NCBI GenBank assembly: GCA_942490925.1
Contig: CALNYX010000017.1
Location: forward strand, 434,001-498,000
Source: CALNYX01 sp942490925
Lineage (GTDB): Bacteria > Chlamydiota > Chlamydiia > Chlamydiales > JAAKFR01
DNA length: 64,000 nt
Direction: 5' to 3'
This document shows, piece by piece, positions 41,892 to 51,070 of the stretch. How positions within the stretch are numbered: position 1 is the first letter of the stretch; every line of letters starts with the position of its first letter. The notes below the pieces were generated by a model. That model made no database searches. It had not been told where the DNA came from and saw only the letters and a program-made list of their open reading frames with translations. Both the position numbers and the translations under genes were made by a program.

Positions 41892-43468
41892 GCCAGAATC
41901 TCCTTGATTGCTTCTTTTAGGGGCAGATGTGAGATTAATGCCTCGAGGTTAGGCACGAAACGGTAGGTCCAGTTGGTATCCAAGACTTTGCCAGGAATAT
42001 TAATCCGTTCGTCAGCGGGGTTTTTGGAAACGAGTTCAGGAAAGAGTGCTAGGTACTCTTGCAGCAGGTTGATATGAAAGAGGCTGTTTGAGTGATGGCT
42101 GTCATAGAGAATCTCTTTTTGTCTCTCAAGGGTGAGAAAGGGGCGGTAATCCCAGTTTTTGAACTCTGAAAAGAGTTTGGCCTCTTTGGGAAAGTGTTTC
42201 CACCAGAGTTGAAGGGTATCTGCATCGTGGGTAGAGACGGTTGTCATGGTTAGTGGAGGATAGTCGGCAGGGGAGATAAAGCCCTCATCAGTTTCCCAAC
42301 GTCTTTCCCATCGCATGAGTTTAGTACCGCAAATTCCTAATCTATAGAGTGTCTGTTTAACATCTTCGCGAACAAGTCCTAAATCTTCACCGATAGGTAG
42401 GATAGGAGCACTATCGAGCATCATGCGCATGATCTTTTCACCATGAGGAAGCCACTCTGACTCTTGAGAAGGAAGGAAAGTCCCTTCACTAGGTGTTTTT
42501 CCCATCTCAATCGTCCACATCCTAAAAAAGCCGACGACATGGTCAATGCGGTAGAGGTGGTAGAGGTTGGATGCAAACTTTAGACGCTCTCTCCACCAGT
42601 GGTAGTCTGTTTTTTCAAGCGCTTGCCAGTCATAAATGGGAAAACCCCAATGTTGGCCATCACGTGTATACATGTCGGGAGGTGCACCTGCTGCAAGATG
42701 AAGAAAGAAAAGGGGGCGGTTATGCCAAACATCAGCACTGTCACGACTAATTAAAATGGGAATATCACCCTTTAGTAGGACGTTATGCTCTTCGGCAAAT
42801 TGTTTTACTTGCCTAACTTGCTGGAAGCAGATGAATTGGAGAAGTTGATGGTAATCGATGGCATCTTTATGTGTGCAAAGAAGCTCTACATACATACTCT
42901 GTGAGGGGCTCTTGAGATTTGAAGGCCACTCTTCCCAATGTTTCCAATATTGCTTCTCTTTGACTGCTTTGAAAAGGGCGTAGGGCTCAAGCCACTCTTT
43001 ATTGATTGAAACGAACTGTTGATATTCAGTTGATGCAAGAAGTGTTGGTGCAACAAGAGGGATGTACTCTTTGAAAAAGACGTTTTTTAGTTCTCGTACA
43101 ATATGGTGTTTAACGCGCGGTGTACGTGACCAATAGGCGATCTTTTGAAGTTTATCTTTGTAGTCAATAACGCGACCGAGCTCTGGTAGATGTGTCATGG
43201 AGAGGAAGATGGGATTGAGGGCAAAAGCGGAGAGTGAGTCGTAGGGGCTAGAACCTAGGCCTGTATCATTGATAGGAAGGAGCTGGATGACATCAAGGCC
43301 AAGTTCATGACACCATTGGATGAGGGGTAGAAGATCGAGATACTCTCCAATGCCGCAGCTCTGACGTGAATGGAGAGAAGAGAGGGGGAGGCAAATGCCG
43401 TGATGTTGGCCTGTTCCGATCGTTTCCCACTGTTTACCAGCTGGTGTTTGAAATAGAGGATTTGTCAT
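41888..43468 (-). CDS. malQ: 4-alpha-glucanotransferase (amylomaltase)
   Basis: A 526-residue GH77 enzyme that transfers maltodextrin units between glucans in glycogen breakdown. Family landmarks are GICLPLSSLHSRQSCGIGEY, LLPINDTGLGSSPYDSLSAF, RIDHVVGFFRMW with the catalytic Asp region, IGEDLGLVREDV with the acid/base Glu, and TVSTHDADTLQLWW. In chlamydiae malQ lies in the same cluster as the chaperone and copN (CT087-CT089, from memory). It overlaps both neighbours by 4 bases, so it is in the same transcript as type III genes. Confidence 0.93.
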   Translation of the reverse strand: MTNPLFQTPAGKQWETIGTGQHHGICLPLSSLHSRQSCGIGEYLDLLPLIQWCHELGLDVIQLLPINDTGLGSSPYDSLSAFALNPIFLSMTHLPELGRVIDYKDKLQKIAYWSRTPRVKHHIVRELKNVFFKEYIPLVAPTLLASTEYQQFVSINKEWLEPYALFKAVKEKQYWKHWEEWPSNLKSPSQSMYVELLCTHKDAIDYHQLLQFICFQQVRQVKQFAEEHNVLLKGDIPILISRDSADVWHNRPLFFLHLAAGAPPDMYTRDGQHWGFPIYDWQALEKTDYHWWRERLKFASNLYHLYRIDHVVGFFRMWTIEMGKTPSEGTFLPSQESEWLPHGEKIMRMMLDSAPILPIGEDLGLVREDVKQTLYRLGICGTKLMRWERRWETDEGFISPADYPPLTMTTVSTHDADTLQLWWKHFPKEAKLFSEFKNWDYRPFLTLERQKEILYDSHHSNSLFHINLLQEYLALFPELVSKNPADERINIPGKVLDTNWTYRFVPNLEALISHLPLKEAIKEILA

Positions 43469-43929
43469 GGTTTCATCCCAAACATTCCGCTTCCTTGTGA
43501 AGAAGGGCCTGGATCTTCTTCAATTTGAGGAATAGTAGCATCTTTTATCGCATCAACCCAAACTTTTGCGTGAGTGGTAAAAAGTTCGATGAAATCTGAA
43601 ATGGACTTTGCTTCTGCAGTTGCAATAGGTATGTAGTGAAACAAGACAAGAGTATTATTTTTCTCGCTGAAGGCTAGGGTTCCTCGGGGTGTTTTGGAAA
43701 TTCCATTGACGCGCAGGGCTTGAACAAAGACTTGATGGCGATAGGCTCCAGGAGGTATCTCGCCAAGTTGTGTGCCGATGAGAAGACGATCTCCAGTAGT
43801 GTCTAGGTCAATTTGAATGGTAACTTGCTCCTCGGAATATTCAATGCGGCAAGACTGGTGAGAGTCAGAGACGAGGTTAATTTGCATCTCTAGACCTAGC
43901 GAGCGGATCAAATCTTCATACACTTGCAT
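43465..43929 (-). CDS. scc1: Type III secretion chaperone (CesT/SycE class, Scc1-like)
   Basis: A 154-residue acidic protein with the CesT/SycE chaperone layout: helix-strand start (YEDLIRSLGLEMQINLVSDS), antiparallel strands (GDRLLIGTQLGEIPP), then YRHQVFVQALRVNG and a final helix. The C-terminal 25 residues are a Gly/Ser/Pro tail (SSQGSGMFGMKP). Class I chaperones keep a specific effector unfolded for export. The gene directly downstream of copN is the known place of the CopN chaperone. It overlaps malQ by 4 bases and starts directly after the copN stop. Confidence 0.75.
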   Translation of the reverse strand: MQVYEDLIRSLGLEMQINLVSDSHQSCRIEYSEEQVTIQIDLDTTGDRLLIGTQLGEIPPGAYRHQVFVQALRVNGISKTPRGTLAFSEKNNTLVLFHYIPIATAEAKSISDFIELFTTHAKVWVDAIKDATIPQIEEDPGPSSQGSGMFGMKP

Positions 43930-45057
43930 CTACTCTTCCTCCTCTTCTTCTGATTCGAGCTCTTCAAGGGCCTCTATTAGTGCCAGTAAGAGATCTTGAC
44001 GGTGGCGCATCGAACGGTAGACACGAGGAGATAGCCCTCGAATAGCATCGCGAAATTGTGAGAGGATGATGACTTTTTCATCATCATCGAGTAGGCCCAT
44101 CTGCTCCGCATCACGCAAGATTTTCATCACCGAGGGGTATTTATCTTCCACAATCTTGATGAAGGCTCTTGCAAGCTTTTCAAAAGAGAGTGTGCGTGGA
44201 TAGGGGAGTTGATACTTCTTATACTGTGCACGGATCATTTTTAGGCGCTCTTTGAAAAAGAGATAGACCCACAAGATCGACTGTAAATTCCGTGTTTCGG
44301 TCATTAAGCGCATCAACTCAGGCTCCTGAATCGAAGGCCCTTTTGACTTCATGTCATATGCCATGCCTTTCAGAAGGAAGTTCACGATCTCTTTAAGCTG
44401 CTCAAATGGGTACTCGTTTGAGAGCTCGGTAAACAGGACGTTATGATCGCGCGGGTTTCCTGTCACATCACGGTAGAGATTGCGCAGTTCTGTTGGTGAG
44501 GAGCCATAGCCTCTAGCAGCATAGTTTTTGGCAACGGAATCGATGTTGCGCCCTGCAATGATTTCGCGCTCTCTGAGTTGGGTATGTAAATCGCGAGCCT
44601 GAGTAATTTTCTGCTTGAGTCCTCCTTCTGTTGCACGCTCTAAGTAGTCAAAGGCTTCATCGGCTAGGGTTGGGTCATCAAAGGCATCGGCAACCTGCTG
44701 GAGAATCTCTTCAGCGGTCTGATCTTCTGATAAATTGCTACGTAGATCGCGGAGGCGATTGGCTGGAAGTTCGGGATTACGGCGTGTGAAGTCATCGGCG
44801 AGATCCTGCTCATTCTTCCCTTCAACAGCTTCGACTCTCTCATTGGCTTGTACAGGTGGTTTATGACGTGACTCTAGCGATCTGAAGCGATTGAATCGTG
44901 CTTGCTCTCGAGAAGCAGCCATCGAATTGAATCCACGCTCAACATCAGCTTCAAAGCGCTCTTCCGCGTTCACCTGATTAGCAAGTGCACGTTTGGCATC
45001 TGCACGCCCATGTCTGGCAGCAATTGCAGCTAAGTTTACCGGAATCGGCTCTGTCAT
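43930..45057 (-). CDS. copN: Type III secretion gatekeeper CopN (SctW)
   Basis: A 375-residue SctW/YopN-TyeA family protein. The first 90 residues are polar and disordered (secretion signal and chaperone-binding region), the rest helical. The YopN-like domain includes ENDEQDL-type charged helices and the stretch LSEDQTAEEILQQVADAF. The TyeA-like C-terminal domain ends in a Glu-rich tail (LEELESEEEEEE). SctW proteins block early secretion of effectors and in Chlamydia also act in the host cell. The polyglutamate tail is notable. It lies 18 bases after the sctV stop and directly before its chaperone. Confidence 0.8.
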   Translation of the reverse strand: MTEPIPVNLAAIAARHGRADAKRALANQVNAEERFEADVERGFNSMAASREQARFNRFRSLESRHKPPVQANERVEAVEGKNEQDLADDFTRRNPELPANRLRDLRSNLSEDQTAEEILQQVADAFDDPTLADEAFDYLERATEGGLKQKITQARDLHTQLREREIIAGRNIDSVAKNYAARGYGSSPTELRNLYRDVTGNPRDHNVLFTELSNEYPFEQLKEIVNFLLKGMAYDMKSKGPSIQEPELMRLMTETRNLQSILWVYLFFKERLKMIRAQYKKYQLPYPRTLSFEKLARAFIKIVEDKYPSVMKILRDAEQMGLLDDDEKVIILSQFRDAIRGLSPRVYRSMRHRQDLLLALIEALEELESEEEEEE

Positions 45058-45075
45058 TCCCCCATACCTCTACTC

Positions 45076-47202
45076 TTACAGCTGCACCCTTCCAAGGGGT
45101 TGGATGCGCACTTCAGGCAACACTTCTTGATAGGAGATCACAGCAAGATCTGGGAACTCCGTTTCAATCAATTTTCTAGCAAATCGACGCACGTCAATGG
45201 CGGTTAACATCACAGGAGGTTGTCCTCCTGGAGGTGTTGGCGTGATCACATTACGCATTGAACGTAGGATCATATTGACTGAATCAGGATCAAGAGCCAA
45301 GTAGGAGCCAGCAGATGTCTGCTTAATTGCTCCGCGAATCATCTCCTCAATCTCAGGATCTAACAAGTAGACAGATAGAGAGGATTGCCCTTGAGAATAT
45401 TTATTTGTGATGTAGCGCTTCAGCGAGGCTCTGACATACTCAGTCAACAAGACTGTGTCTTTTTCAGTTTGGGCCCACTCACTCAACGATTCCATGATAG
45501 TACGTAGATCTTTGATCGAAACCTGCTCTTGAATCAAACGTTTGAAAATCTCTGTGAGTTTTTGTAGTGGCACTAGACGGGTCACTTCCTTGACAAGGTC
45601 GGGGAATGAGCGCTCCATAAACTCAAGCATTGAACGCATCTCTTGAATACCCACAAACTCCTGACCATTTTGGCGGAAGAAGTAGGAGAGGTGCAGGATC
45701 ACCACTTCAAGCGGTCTCCAAAATTTAATGCCGGCGCGTACCATAACCTCTTCATATTTTGCATCGACCCACAAACTTGGCAGTCCAGAAGCATTTTTAT
45801 AGGTCACATAGGGAAGATTATAGCGTCGCAGGTTTTCTTCGATTTCATTGGTCAATAAATGGTGCTCAGGAATTTTACCTCGGACAACAGGCACTTCATT
45901 GAGCAAAATGGCATATTCATCTTTCTCCACAGAGGGAGAATCTGTGCGTACATGCACGCCTGGATAACGGATGCCTAAATCTTGATAGAGCGCTTGTCGC
46001 ATTTTAGGGATCAACTCATCGACAAGTCGGGGCGCTCCTTTCCCTTTTTGAAGAAGCATCTTCGACATTTCATCTCCAAGCTCCAGAATGACAGGCAGAG
46101 TGAGCGCATAATCTTCAGCGCCTCCAGTGACCATCGCATGCCCTTCGACGTCTGTCTCAATGGCTCCGGGAACGCCTGCTGCAGCTTTTGCCATCTCTCT
46201 CTTCTGACGACGCATCATCGCAAGGCCAGTACTTGCCATGCCAATCGCAATAATTGCAAATGTCCAGAGAGGAAATCCTTTAAAAAAGCCTAAACCAAAA
46301 ACCGCGCCTGACGCAATTAAAATGGCGCGTGGTTCTCGGAGTAACTGACTTGAAATCTCACGTCCTAAATTTGCATCTTTCTTGTCACTTGAAACACGTG
46401 TTGTCACAAGACCAGCTGTCAAACAGACCAATAGAGAGGGGATTTGTGAGACAAGACCATCACCGATGGAGAGCAACGTATAAACATGAGCCGATTGGGC
46501 AAGCGTCATCTTGTGCATCCCTACACCGATGATCAAGCCTCCAACGATGTTGATGAAAGCGATGACCATTCCAGCGATGACATCACCTTTCACAAACTTC
46601 ATCGCACCATCCATCGCTCCATAGAGTTCACTCTCTTTTTGGATCAAGGCGCGTTTATCACGTGCCATATTTGAATCGATGACACCAGCGCGCATATCAG
46701 CATCAATCGCCATCTGCTTACCAGGCATCGCATCCAAACGGAAACGGGCAGCGACTTCAGCAACACGCTCAGCACCTTTAGTCACCACGATAAATTGAAC
46801 GATGGTAATGATCAAAAAGATTACAAAACCAACGACATAGTTTCCGCCGACCACAAAGTTTCCAAAAGCCTGAATAATTTCACCAGCATAGGCGTGGAGC
46901 AAGATCTGACGCGTTGTGGCAATGTTCACCCCAAGTCTAAAGAGGGTCGTCACCAGAAGCATCGCAGGAAACATCGAGAGGTGAATCGCACTTGGAATAT
47001 AGAGCGCAACCATCAGAATTACAACAGCTGCTGTTAAGTTGAACGTGATCAATAAGTCGATCACAGGAGGAGGGACTGGCAGAACGATCATTACGACAAC
47101 CGCAATGATCCAAGCAGCTAAGATCAAGTCACTCGAACGATTAAGCGCCGTGAGACCTGCTTCACCTCCGAAAAATCTTCCAAATAGATTCTTAAAGTTC
47201 AT
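45076..47202 (-). CDS. sctV: Type III secretion export gate protein SctV (CdsV)
   Basis: A 708-residue FHIPEP-family protein. The N-terminal half has about eight membrane helices and the conserved loop VVTKGAERVAEVAARFRLDAMPGKQMAIDADMRAG. The C-terminal half forms the cytosolic nonameric ring that receives export substrates, with LIQEQVSIKDLRTIMESL and TAIDVRRFARKLIE. Full length, unlike the shorter flhA copy at 18 kb. Its ATG overlaps the sctU stop by 4 bases. The arrangement sctU-sctV-copN-chaperone-malQ follows the chlamydial order CT091 to CT087 (from memory). Confidence 0.95.
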   Translation of the reverse strand: MNFKNLFGRFFGGEAGLTALNRSSDLILAAWIIAVVVMIVLPVPPPVIDLLITFNLTAAVVILMVALYIPSAIHLSMFPAMLLVTTLFRLGVNIATTRQILLHAYAGEIIQAFGNFVVGGNYVVGFVIFLIITIVQFIVVTKGAERVAEVAARFRLDAMPGKQMAIDADMRAGVIDSNMARDKRALIQKESELYGAMDGAMKFVKGDVIAGMVIAFINIVGGLIIGVGMHKMTLAQSAHVYTLLSIGDGLVSQIPSLLVCLTAGLVTTRVSSDKKDANLGREISSQLLREPRAILIASGAVFGLGFFKGFPLWTFAIIAIGMASTGLAMMRRQKREMAKAAAGVPGAIETDVEGHAMVTGGAEDYALTLPVILELGDEMSKMLLQKGKGAPRLVDELIPKMRQALYQDLGIRYPGVHVRTDSPSVEKDEYAILLNEVPVVRGKIPEHHLLTNEIEENLRRYNLPYVTYKNASGLPSLWVDAKYEEVMVRAGIKFWRPLEVVILHLSYFFRQNGQEFVGIQEMRSMLEFMERSFPDLVKEVTRLVPLQKLTEIFKRLIQEQVSIKDLRTIMESLSEWAQTEKDTVLLTEYVRASLKRYITNKYSQGQSSLSVYLLDPEIEEMIRGAIKQTSAGSYLALDPDSVNMILRSMRNVITPTPPGGQPPVMLTAIDVRRFARKLIETEFPDLAVISYQEVLPEVRIQPLGRVQL

Positions 47203-48254
47203 TCACTCTCTTCTCCAGGACCAAGGGACGCTACATAGAGGAGAATCTCCCCGATTGCTTCATATGTCGATTCAGGAATAAATTTGTTCACCTCACCCTC
47301 ATCAAGCAATTCATGTGCCAGAGGGACGTTACGCATAATAGGGATATTATATTTCTCAGCAAGAGTAATAATTGACTGGGCATTATGCCCCACGCCCATT
47401 GCAATCACCCAAGGCGCCTTGTATTTTTCAGGCTCATAGCCAATTGCAACAGCAACATCATGAGGATTAGTCACAATTGTCTTAGCACGTTTAACTTGGG
47501 ATGTCCCTTGGTCGTAAGCAATCTCTTGTGCCAACTGTCGCCGTTTACCCTTGATCTCAGGATTCCCTTCAGTATCTTTGTACTCCTGCTTCACCTCAAA
47601 TTTTTCCATCTTCATCTCTTTGGCAAAATTCATCCGTTGATAGATTAGATCGAAGATTGCAATCAGGATAAAGTAAATGCCGACAGCGACAATCACTTTG
47701 TAGAGAATTTTTTGGAAAACCATAGCTCCAGCAACTGGAGGAAGCGCAACTGTCACCGCAAGATCATTAACATACTTTATTGCAATCAGGTAGATGATCA
47801 GGGCTGCGCCGAAAATCTTAAAGCATGACTTGATCAGCTCAACTACGGTTTTCATCTTGAATTTTTGCTTCAAGTTTTCAACCATATTAAACCGTTTCAT
47901 ATCAGGCTTAAAGACCTCAGTGGCAAACGTTGGACCGACGACTAAAAAGCCGATAATTGTGCCAACGATTGAGACGAGGATGGCAATCGGCAATGAAGAC
48001 CATAAAACAACCTGAATCATCTCCTTTAAAAAGAAGGGCGCAGTCATGACAACATCAGTTTTCGGTGCAATGGTTAACATTTGGAGCATGAAGCCCGCGA
48101 GTTTGTCGTAGAGATAGGAGGAGAGATAGAGCGTCACAGCGAGCGCTGTGATAAACGTCATTGCAGAGGGGAAATCCTGGGACTTAGCGACCTGTCCTTT
48201 TTTACGCGCATCCTTGAGCTTCTTACTGGTCGCCTTTTCGGTCTTTTCAGCCAT
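47199..48254 (-). CDS. sctU: Type III secretion switch protein SctU (CdsU)
   Basis: A 351-residue FlhB/YscU family protein. It begins EKTEKATSKKLKDARKKGQVAKS, has four membrane segments between about residues 30 and 200, then a cytoplasmic domain. The autocleavage site usually reads NPTH. Here it is N263-P-H-D266 (IVTNPHDVAVAIGY), so the scissile N-P is kept but the next two residues differ. SctU changes the substrate specificity of the export gate. It is followed by sctV with a 4-base overlap and preceded, 33 bases upstream, by the Inc-like WD40 gene run. Confidence 0.92.
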   Translation of the reverse strand: MAEKTEKATSKKLKDARKKGQVAKSQDFPSAMTFITALAVTLYLSSYLYDKLAGFMLQMLTIAPKTDVVMTAPFFLKEMIQVVLWSSLPIAILVSIVGTIIGFLVVGPTFATEVFKPDMKRFNMVENLKQKFKMKTVVELIKSCFKIFGAALIIYLIAIKYVNDLAVTVALPPVAGAMVFQKILYKVIVAVGIYFILIAIFDLIYQRMNFAKEMKMEKFEVKQEYKDTEGNPEIKGKRRQLAQEIAYDQGTSQVKRAKTIVTNPHDVAVAIGYEPEKYKAPWVIAMGVGHNAQSIITLAEKYNIPIMRNVPLAHELLDEGEVNKFIPESTYEAIGEILLYVASLGPGEESE

Positions 48255-48287
48255 ATCCTTCTACTATAGGAAGGAGAGTAAATATCA

Positions 48288-49325
48288 TCAAGAGGTCAAA
48301 CAGCTCACAATAGCTCCTAAGTCGACAAGCTCTGTGACCTCATTGCCAGACCAAACTCCAAGCTGCGTGCCGCTAGCTGCAATCACGGCGCCATCAGCGT
48401 CCTGCATGAGAGCTGAAATATGAGCTCTTTGCCACCATGTCATCGCAACAAAACCACTTTCGATATTCCAGATTTTTAGCCACCCCTTCTCATCAGATGA
48501 GAGCACATTTCCGTTGTCTAACAAGTAAAGAGCTGTAACTGGAAAACTATGACGTCCGATTTCTGTGACGGAATAAATCGCGTTGAGAGTCGAGACTTTT
48601 ACACCACAATCTTTTTCGTAAATCAGGTGTCCGGAGTTATCTCGAATCAGATGCTTAAATTCACTGTTAATTTTGTCTTTTGAGCTTCCCTTTTCGAAAT
48701 TCCAAACGTTAAGGCCACCTCCACTTGTAGCAAACAAAACCTCGTGAGTTTGATATTTCATTACAGAGGTGACACTCTTATTATCCTTAATCTCAAGGTT
48801 CTTAACGTTCTCATTTTCGAGATTCCACAGTCGCAACTCACTAGAACCCGAAACAAACTGAGTCTCTGAATATTGCGCTAAGCAGTTCACTCGACCCTCA
48901 TGCCCACTAAAGATTTTGGTTTGCTCACCATTTTCAATATCCCAAAGGATGATAGCTCCTGATTCATAGCCAGCTAAAACCTCCGTTTCAGACCATGTCA
49001 ATACGCTAGTTACAGCACTTTCACCAGCTAATACGGTCACCTTGCGGCTCTCTTTTTCAACAACGCGCAGACTTCCGTCTGAGCAACCTGCAATGATCAA
49101 CTGCTGCTTTTGCCCAATTGTTTCGCAATTGCGGCACGAATAAATAGCATAGGCAACAAAACCGACTGTTAAACTAGCTGTTAGCGTTAAGACGGAGATT
49201 CCACCAGCTGGTGGCAAGGCATGAAAATAGACAGAGAAGATAGTCAACGCCACAGCAGAAACAGCTGCAAAAGTTGCTACAACGAGCTTTTGAGTTGAAC
49301 ATTGAGATGAAACTGCACTAATCAT
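48288..49325 (-). CDS. Inc-like membrane protein with WD40-type beta-propeller (paralogue 1)
   Basis: A 345-residue protein. Residues 13-66 form two hydrophobic segments separated by a short Pro/Gly turn (LPPAGGIS), the bilobed pattern of chlamydial inclusion membrane (Inc) proteins. Then comes a run of WD40-like repeats from about residue 75: SGAIILWDIENGEQTKIF, SGSSELRLWNLENEN, GGGLNVWNFEKG and KGWLKIWNIESGF, each ending in the hW(D/N) signature. WD40 propellers are protein-interaction platforms. The ATG directly follows the TAG of the upstream paralogue (no gap), and the stop is 33 bases from sctU. It shares its N-terminal module with the genes at 49326 and 51071. Confidence 0.7.
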   Translation of the reverse strand: MISAVSSQCSTQKLVVATFAAVSAVALTIFSVYFHALPPAGGISVLTLTASLTVGFVAYAIYSCRNCETIGQKQQLIIAGCSDGSLRVVEKESRKVTVLAGESAVTSVLTWSETEVLAGYESGAIILWDIENGEQTKIFSGHEGRVNCLAQYSETQFVSGSSELRLWNLENENVKNLEIKDNKSVTSVMKYQTHEVLFATSGGGLNVWNFEKGSSKDKINSEFKHLIRDNSGHLIYEKDCGVKVSTLNAIYSVTEIGRHSFPVTALYLLDNGNVLSSDEKGWLKIWNIESGFVAMTWWQRAHISALMQDADGAVIAASGTQLGVWSGNEVTELVDLGAIVSCLTS

Positions 49326-50510
49326 CTAAAAAATAACCGTCGAAACTTTATCTATATTAGTCTCTGATTTGATGCTCTGCAATCTCGTGTTTTCTGTTGG
49401 CTCCCAAACTAAAAGCTTTGAACTTGTAGCCATCACAACTATTCCAGAAGGGGCTTGAGCTAAATCCAAAATGGAGTGACCGAAGGGCATTAATGTCCTA
49501 AGCATGTTGCCTGTCTTCTTAGTTGGATTCGATGTATCCCAAAGAATAACAGCCACTGCATCAACTGATAGACAACAACCGGGCATACCTTGTTTGAGCT
49601 GTATCACATCTTTTTGAGCACGGCCAATAGAGATCTCAAGACCTCCTTCAACAATGTTTCGGCGGTACAGAGAAGCCCCTTTGCAATACATCACAGAATA
49701 CGCGTCAATTGGAGCAAGATCCTTAAATGGTCTAATGCTAATTGTCTCACTTGTATCTGAATTCCAGACAATAAGAGATCCTTTTGGTTGGCTTGGAGTT
49801 TCTGCGCTTACGACTCTTTGCATTGATGCATGATTAACGCCCAATACAATCGAACCATTACCCATTTCAAAACCATGTGTCAAAGCTATTTCATCTGTTA
49901 ACTTTGGACTGAAGGTTTTTTGGCATTCACCATTCTCCAGTTCCCATAAACATGCAGTCCCATCGATTGAAACTGAAAGAAGTCGCTGATCAGAGCAAGG
50001 ACTCAACCACTTGATTCGCTGAGTATGTCCTTCAAACACCCGAATTTCTGTGTTATCAGCTGTATCCCAAAGTGAAATTTTACCGTTATTGTCTCCAATC
50101 ACGACCTGGTGCTCATTAACCCTCACAAGGCATCGAATAGTCTCTTCAGAGGAAGGTCGCAGCACTCTAACTCTACCATTTTCTGTGTCGAGCTCATGGA
50201 GTGCTCCATCACGCGTTCCTGCATAAGCTTTTAGAGTCGCCCTGTCTGCAACAGGTTCTTCTACTTCCTCTTCGGCAGGCTCTTCTTTTTGTCTCTGTGC
50301 GCGGCAAGACTGAATCGCAATCGCAGCAATTGCAAATGTGCCGACACCTGTCATCGTCAAACTAGTAATGCCAATGCTAGGAGGAATAAAGCGGAAGCAG
50401 CTGCCGATTGCACAGAGCGCTACTAGCGACGCTACAATCGCAATAGCCGCAACAGGCTTTGTTAGGTTTGGATCTTGAGTAGTCGCAGTTCGCATCAAAT
50501 CACTTATCAT
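49326..50510 (-). CDS. Inc-like membrane protein with WD40-type beta-propeller (paralogue 2)
   Basis: A 394-residue paralogue of its neighbours. Two hydrophobic lobes (about 19-42 and 49-67) flank the conserved turn IPPSIGITSLTMTG and end in QSC, as in the other two. An acidic linker (KEEPAEEEVEEPVAD) joins them to WD40-like repeats such as NGKISLWDTADNTEIRVFEG, DGTACLWELENGECQKTF, LIVWNSDTSET and VILWDTSNPTKK. This is the most canonical propeller of the three (GH...W(D/E) spacing). No signal peptide apart from the hydrophobic lobes. It is coupled to paralogue 1 (TAG immediately before ATG). Probable host-facing effector or inclusion protein, by inference. Confidence 0.7.
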   Translation of the reverse strand: MISDLMRTATTQDPNLTKPVAAIAIVASLVALCAIGSCFRFIPPSIGITSLTMTGVGTFAIAAIAIQSCRAQRQKEEPAEEEVEEPVADRATLKAYAGTRDGALHELDTENGRVRVLRPSSEETIRCLVRVNEHQVVIGDNNGKISLWDTADNTEIRVFEGHTQRIKWLSPCSDQRLLSVSIDGTACLWELENGECQKTFSPKLTDEIALTHGFEMGNGSIVLGVNHASMQRVVSAETPSQPKGSLIVWNSDTSETISIRPFKDLAPIDAYSVMYCKGASLYRRNIVEGGLEISIGRAQKDVIQLKQGMPGCCLSVDAVAVILWDTSNPTKKTGNMLRTLMPFGHSILDLAQAPSGIVVMATSSKLLVWEPTENTRLQSIKSETNIDKVSTVIF

Positions 50511-50563
50511 AGGGGGAACATTCTACACCTTAAAGATAAAAAAGATAGAAAAAAATAGTTGGG

Positions 50564-51016
50564 TTAATCTCTACAAAAACGGGATTCAGCCAGCTTTGAG
50601 ACGAGAAGGGCAATTAGCGAGACGCCTCCAGCCACTGCAAGAAAAGGGGCAATCTCCCCAGGAATCGGAATGTGGCCGCAACAGGCTGCGACTCCAACTG
50701 CAAGAGCAGCCAAGGCAACGAGAGCTAAAATTGTAACCATATAGGGGAAAGAGGTTTTTCTCTTCTCTGGAGGCAAAGAAGGAATTGGACTCAAAGGGCG
50801 ATTGGGGTCACTGTAATCACAAGGATCAGCATGGCGATAGAGCCAATCACCTCCGAAACAAAAAGCAAGATAGGTGTGGCCATCAGATAGATTGAAGCAG
50901 TAGCCCCATTCCTGGGGGATATGTTCAGGAAGGGCCGGAAACGACCGGTTATCGGCACATGCCCTGTAATACTCCTGAAGTGCCTCGCATCTGGCTTCGC
51001 GTGCTCGTATTGACAT
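50564..51016 (-). CDS. Small protein with C-terminal bilobed hydrophobic (Inc-like) domain
   Basis: A 150-residue protein. Residues 1-85 are soluble, with several Cys, Tyr and Trp (YCFNLSDGHTYLAFCFGGDW). Residues 90-142 are two hydrophobic segments separated by a short Pro/Gly loop (GHIPIPGEIAP), followed by a short basic tail. The two-lobe topology matches Inc proteins and resembles the N-terminal module of the three WD40 neighbours, here placed at the C-terminus. It lies inside the WD40 gene run on the same strand. Function unknown. Confidence 0.6.
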   Translation of the reverse strand: MSIRAREARCEALQEYYRACADNRSFPALPEHIPQEWGYCFNLSDGHTYLAFCFGGDWLYRHADPCDYSDPNRPLSPIPSLPPEKRKTSFPYMVTILALVALAALAVGVAACCGHIPIPGEIAPFLAVAGGVSLIALLVSKLAESRFCRD

Positions 51017-51070
51017 ATTAATATTATAAACTAAGTCGAATTATAAATAAATCAATAATGTTTATGTGAA

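Noticed and set aside
45643..47281. Several 60-100-codon plus-strand frames opposite sctV and sctU
   Set aside because: All lie inside full-length conserved genes and have no recognisable product.
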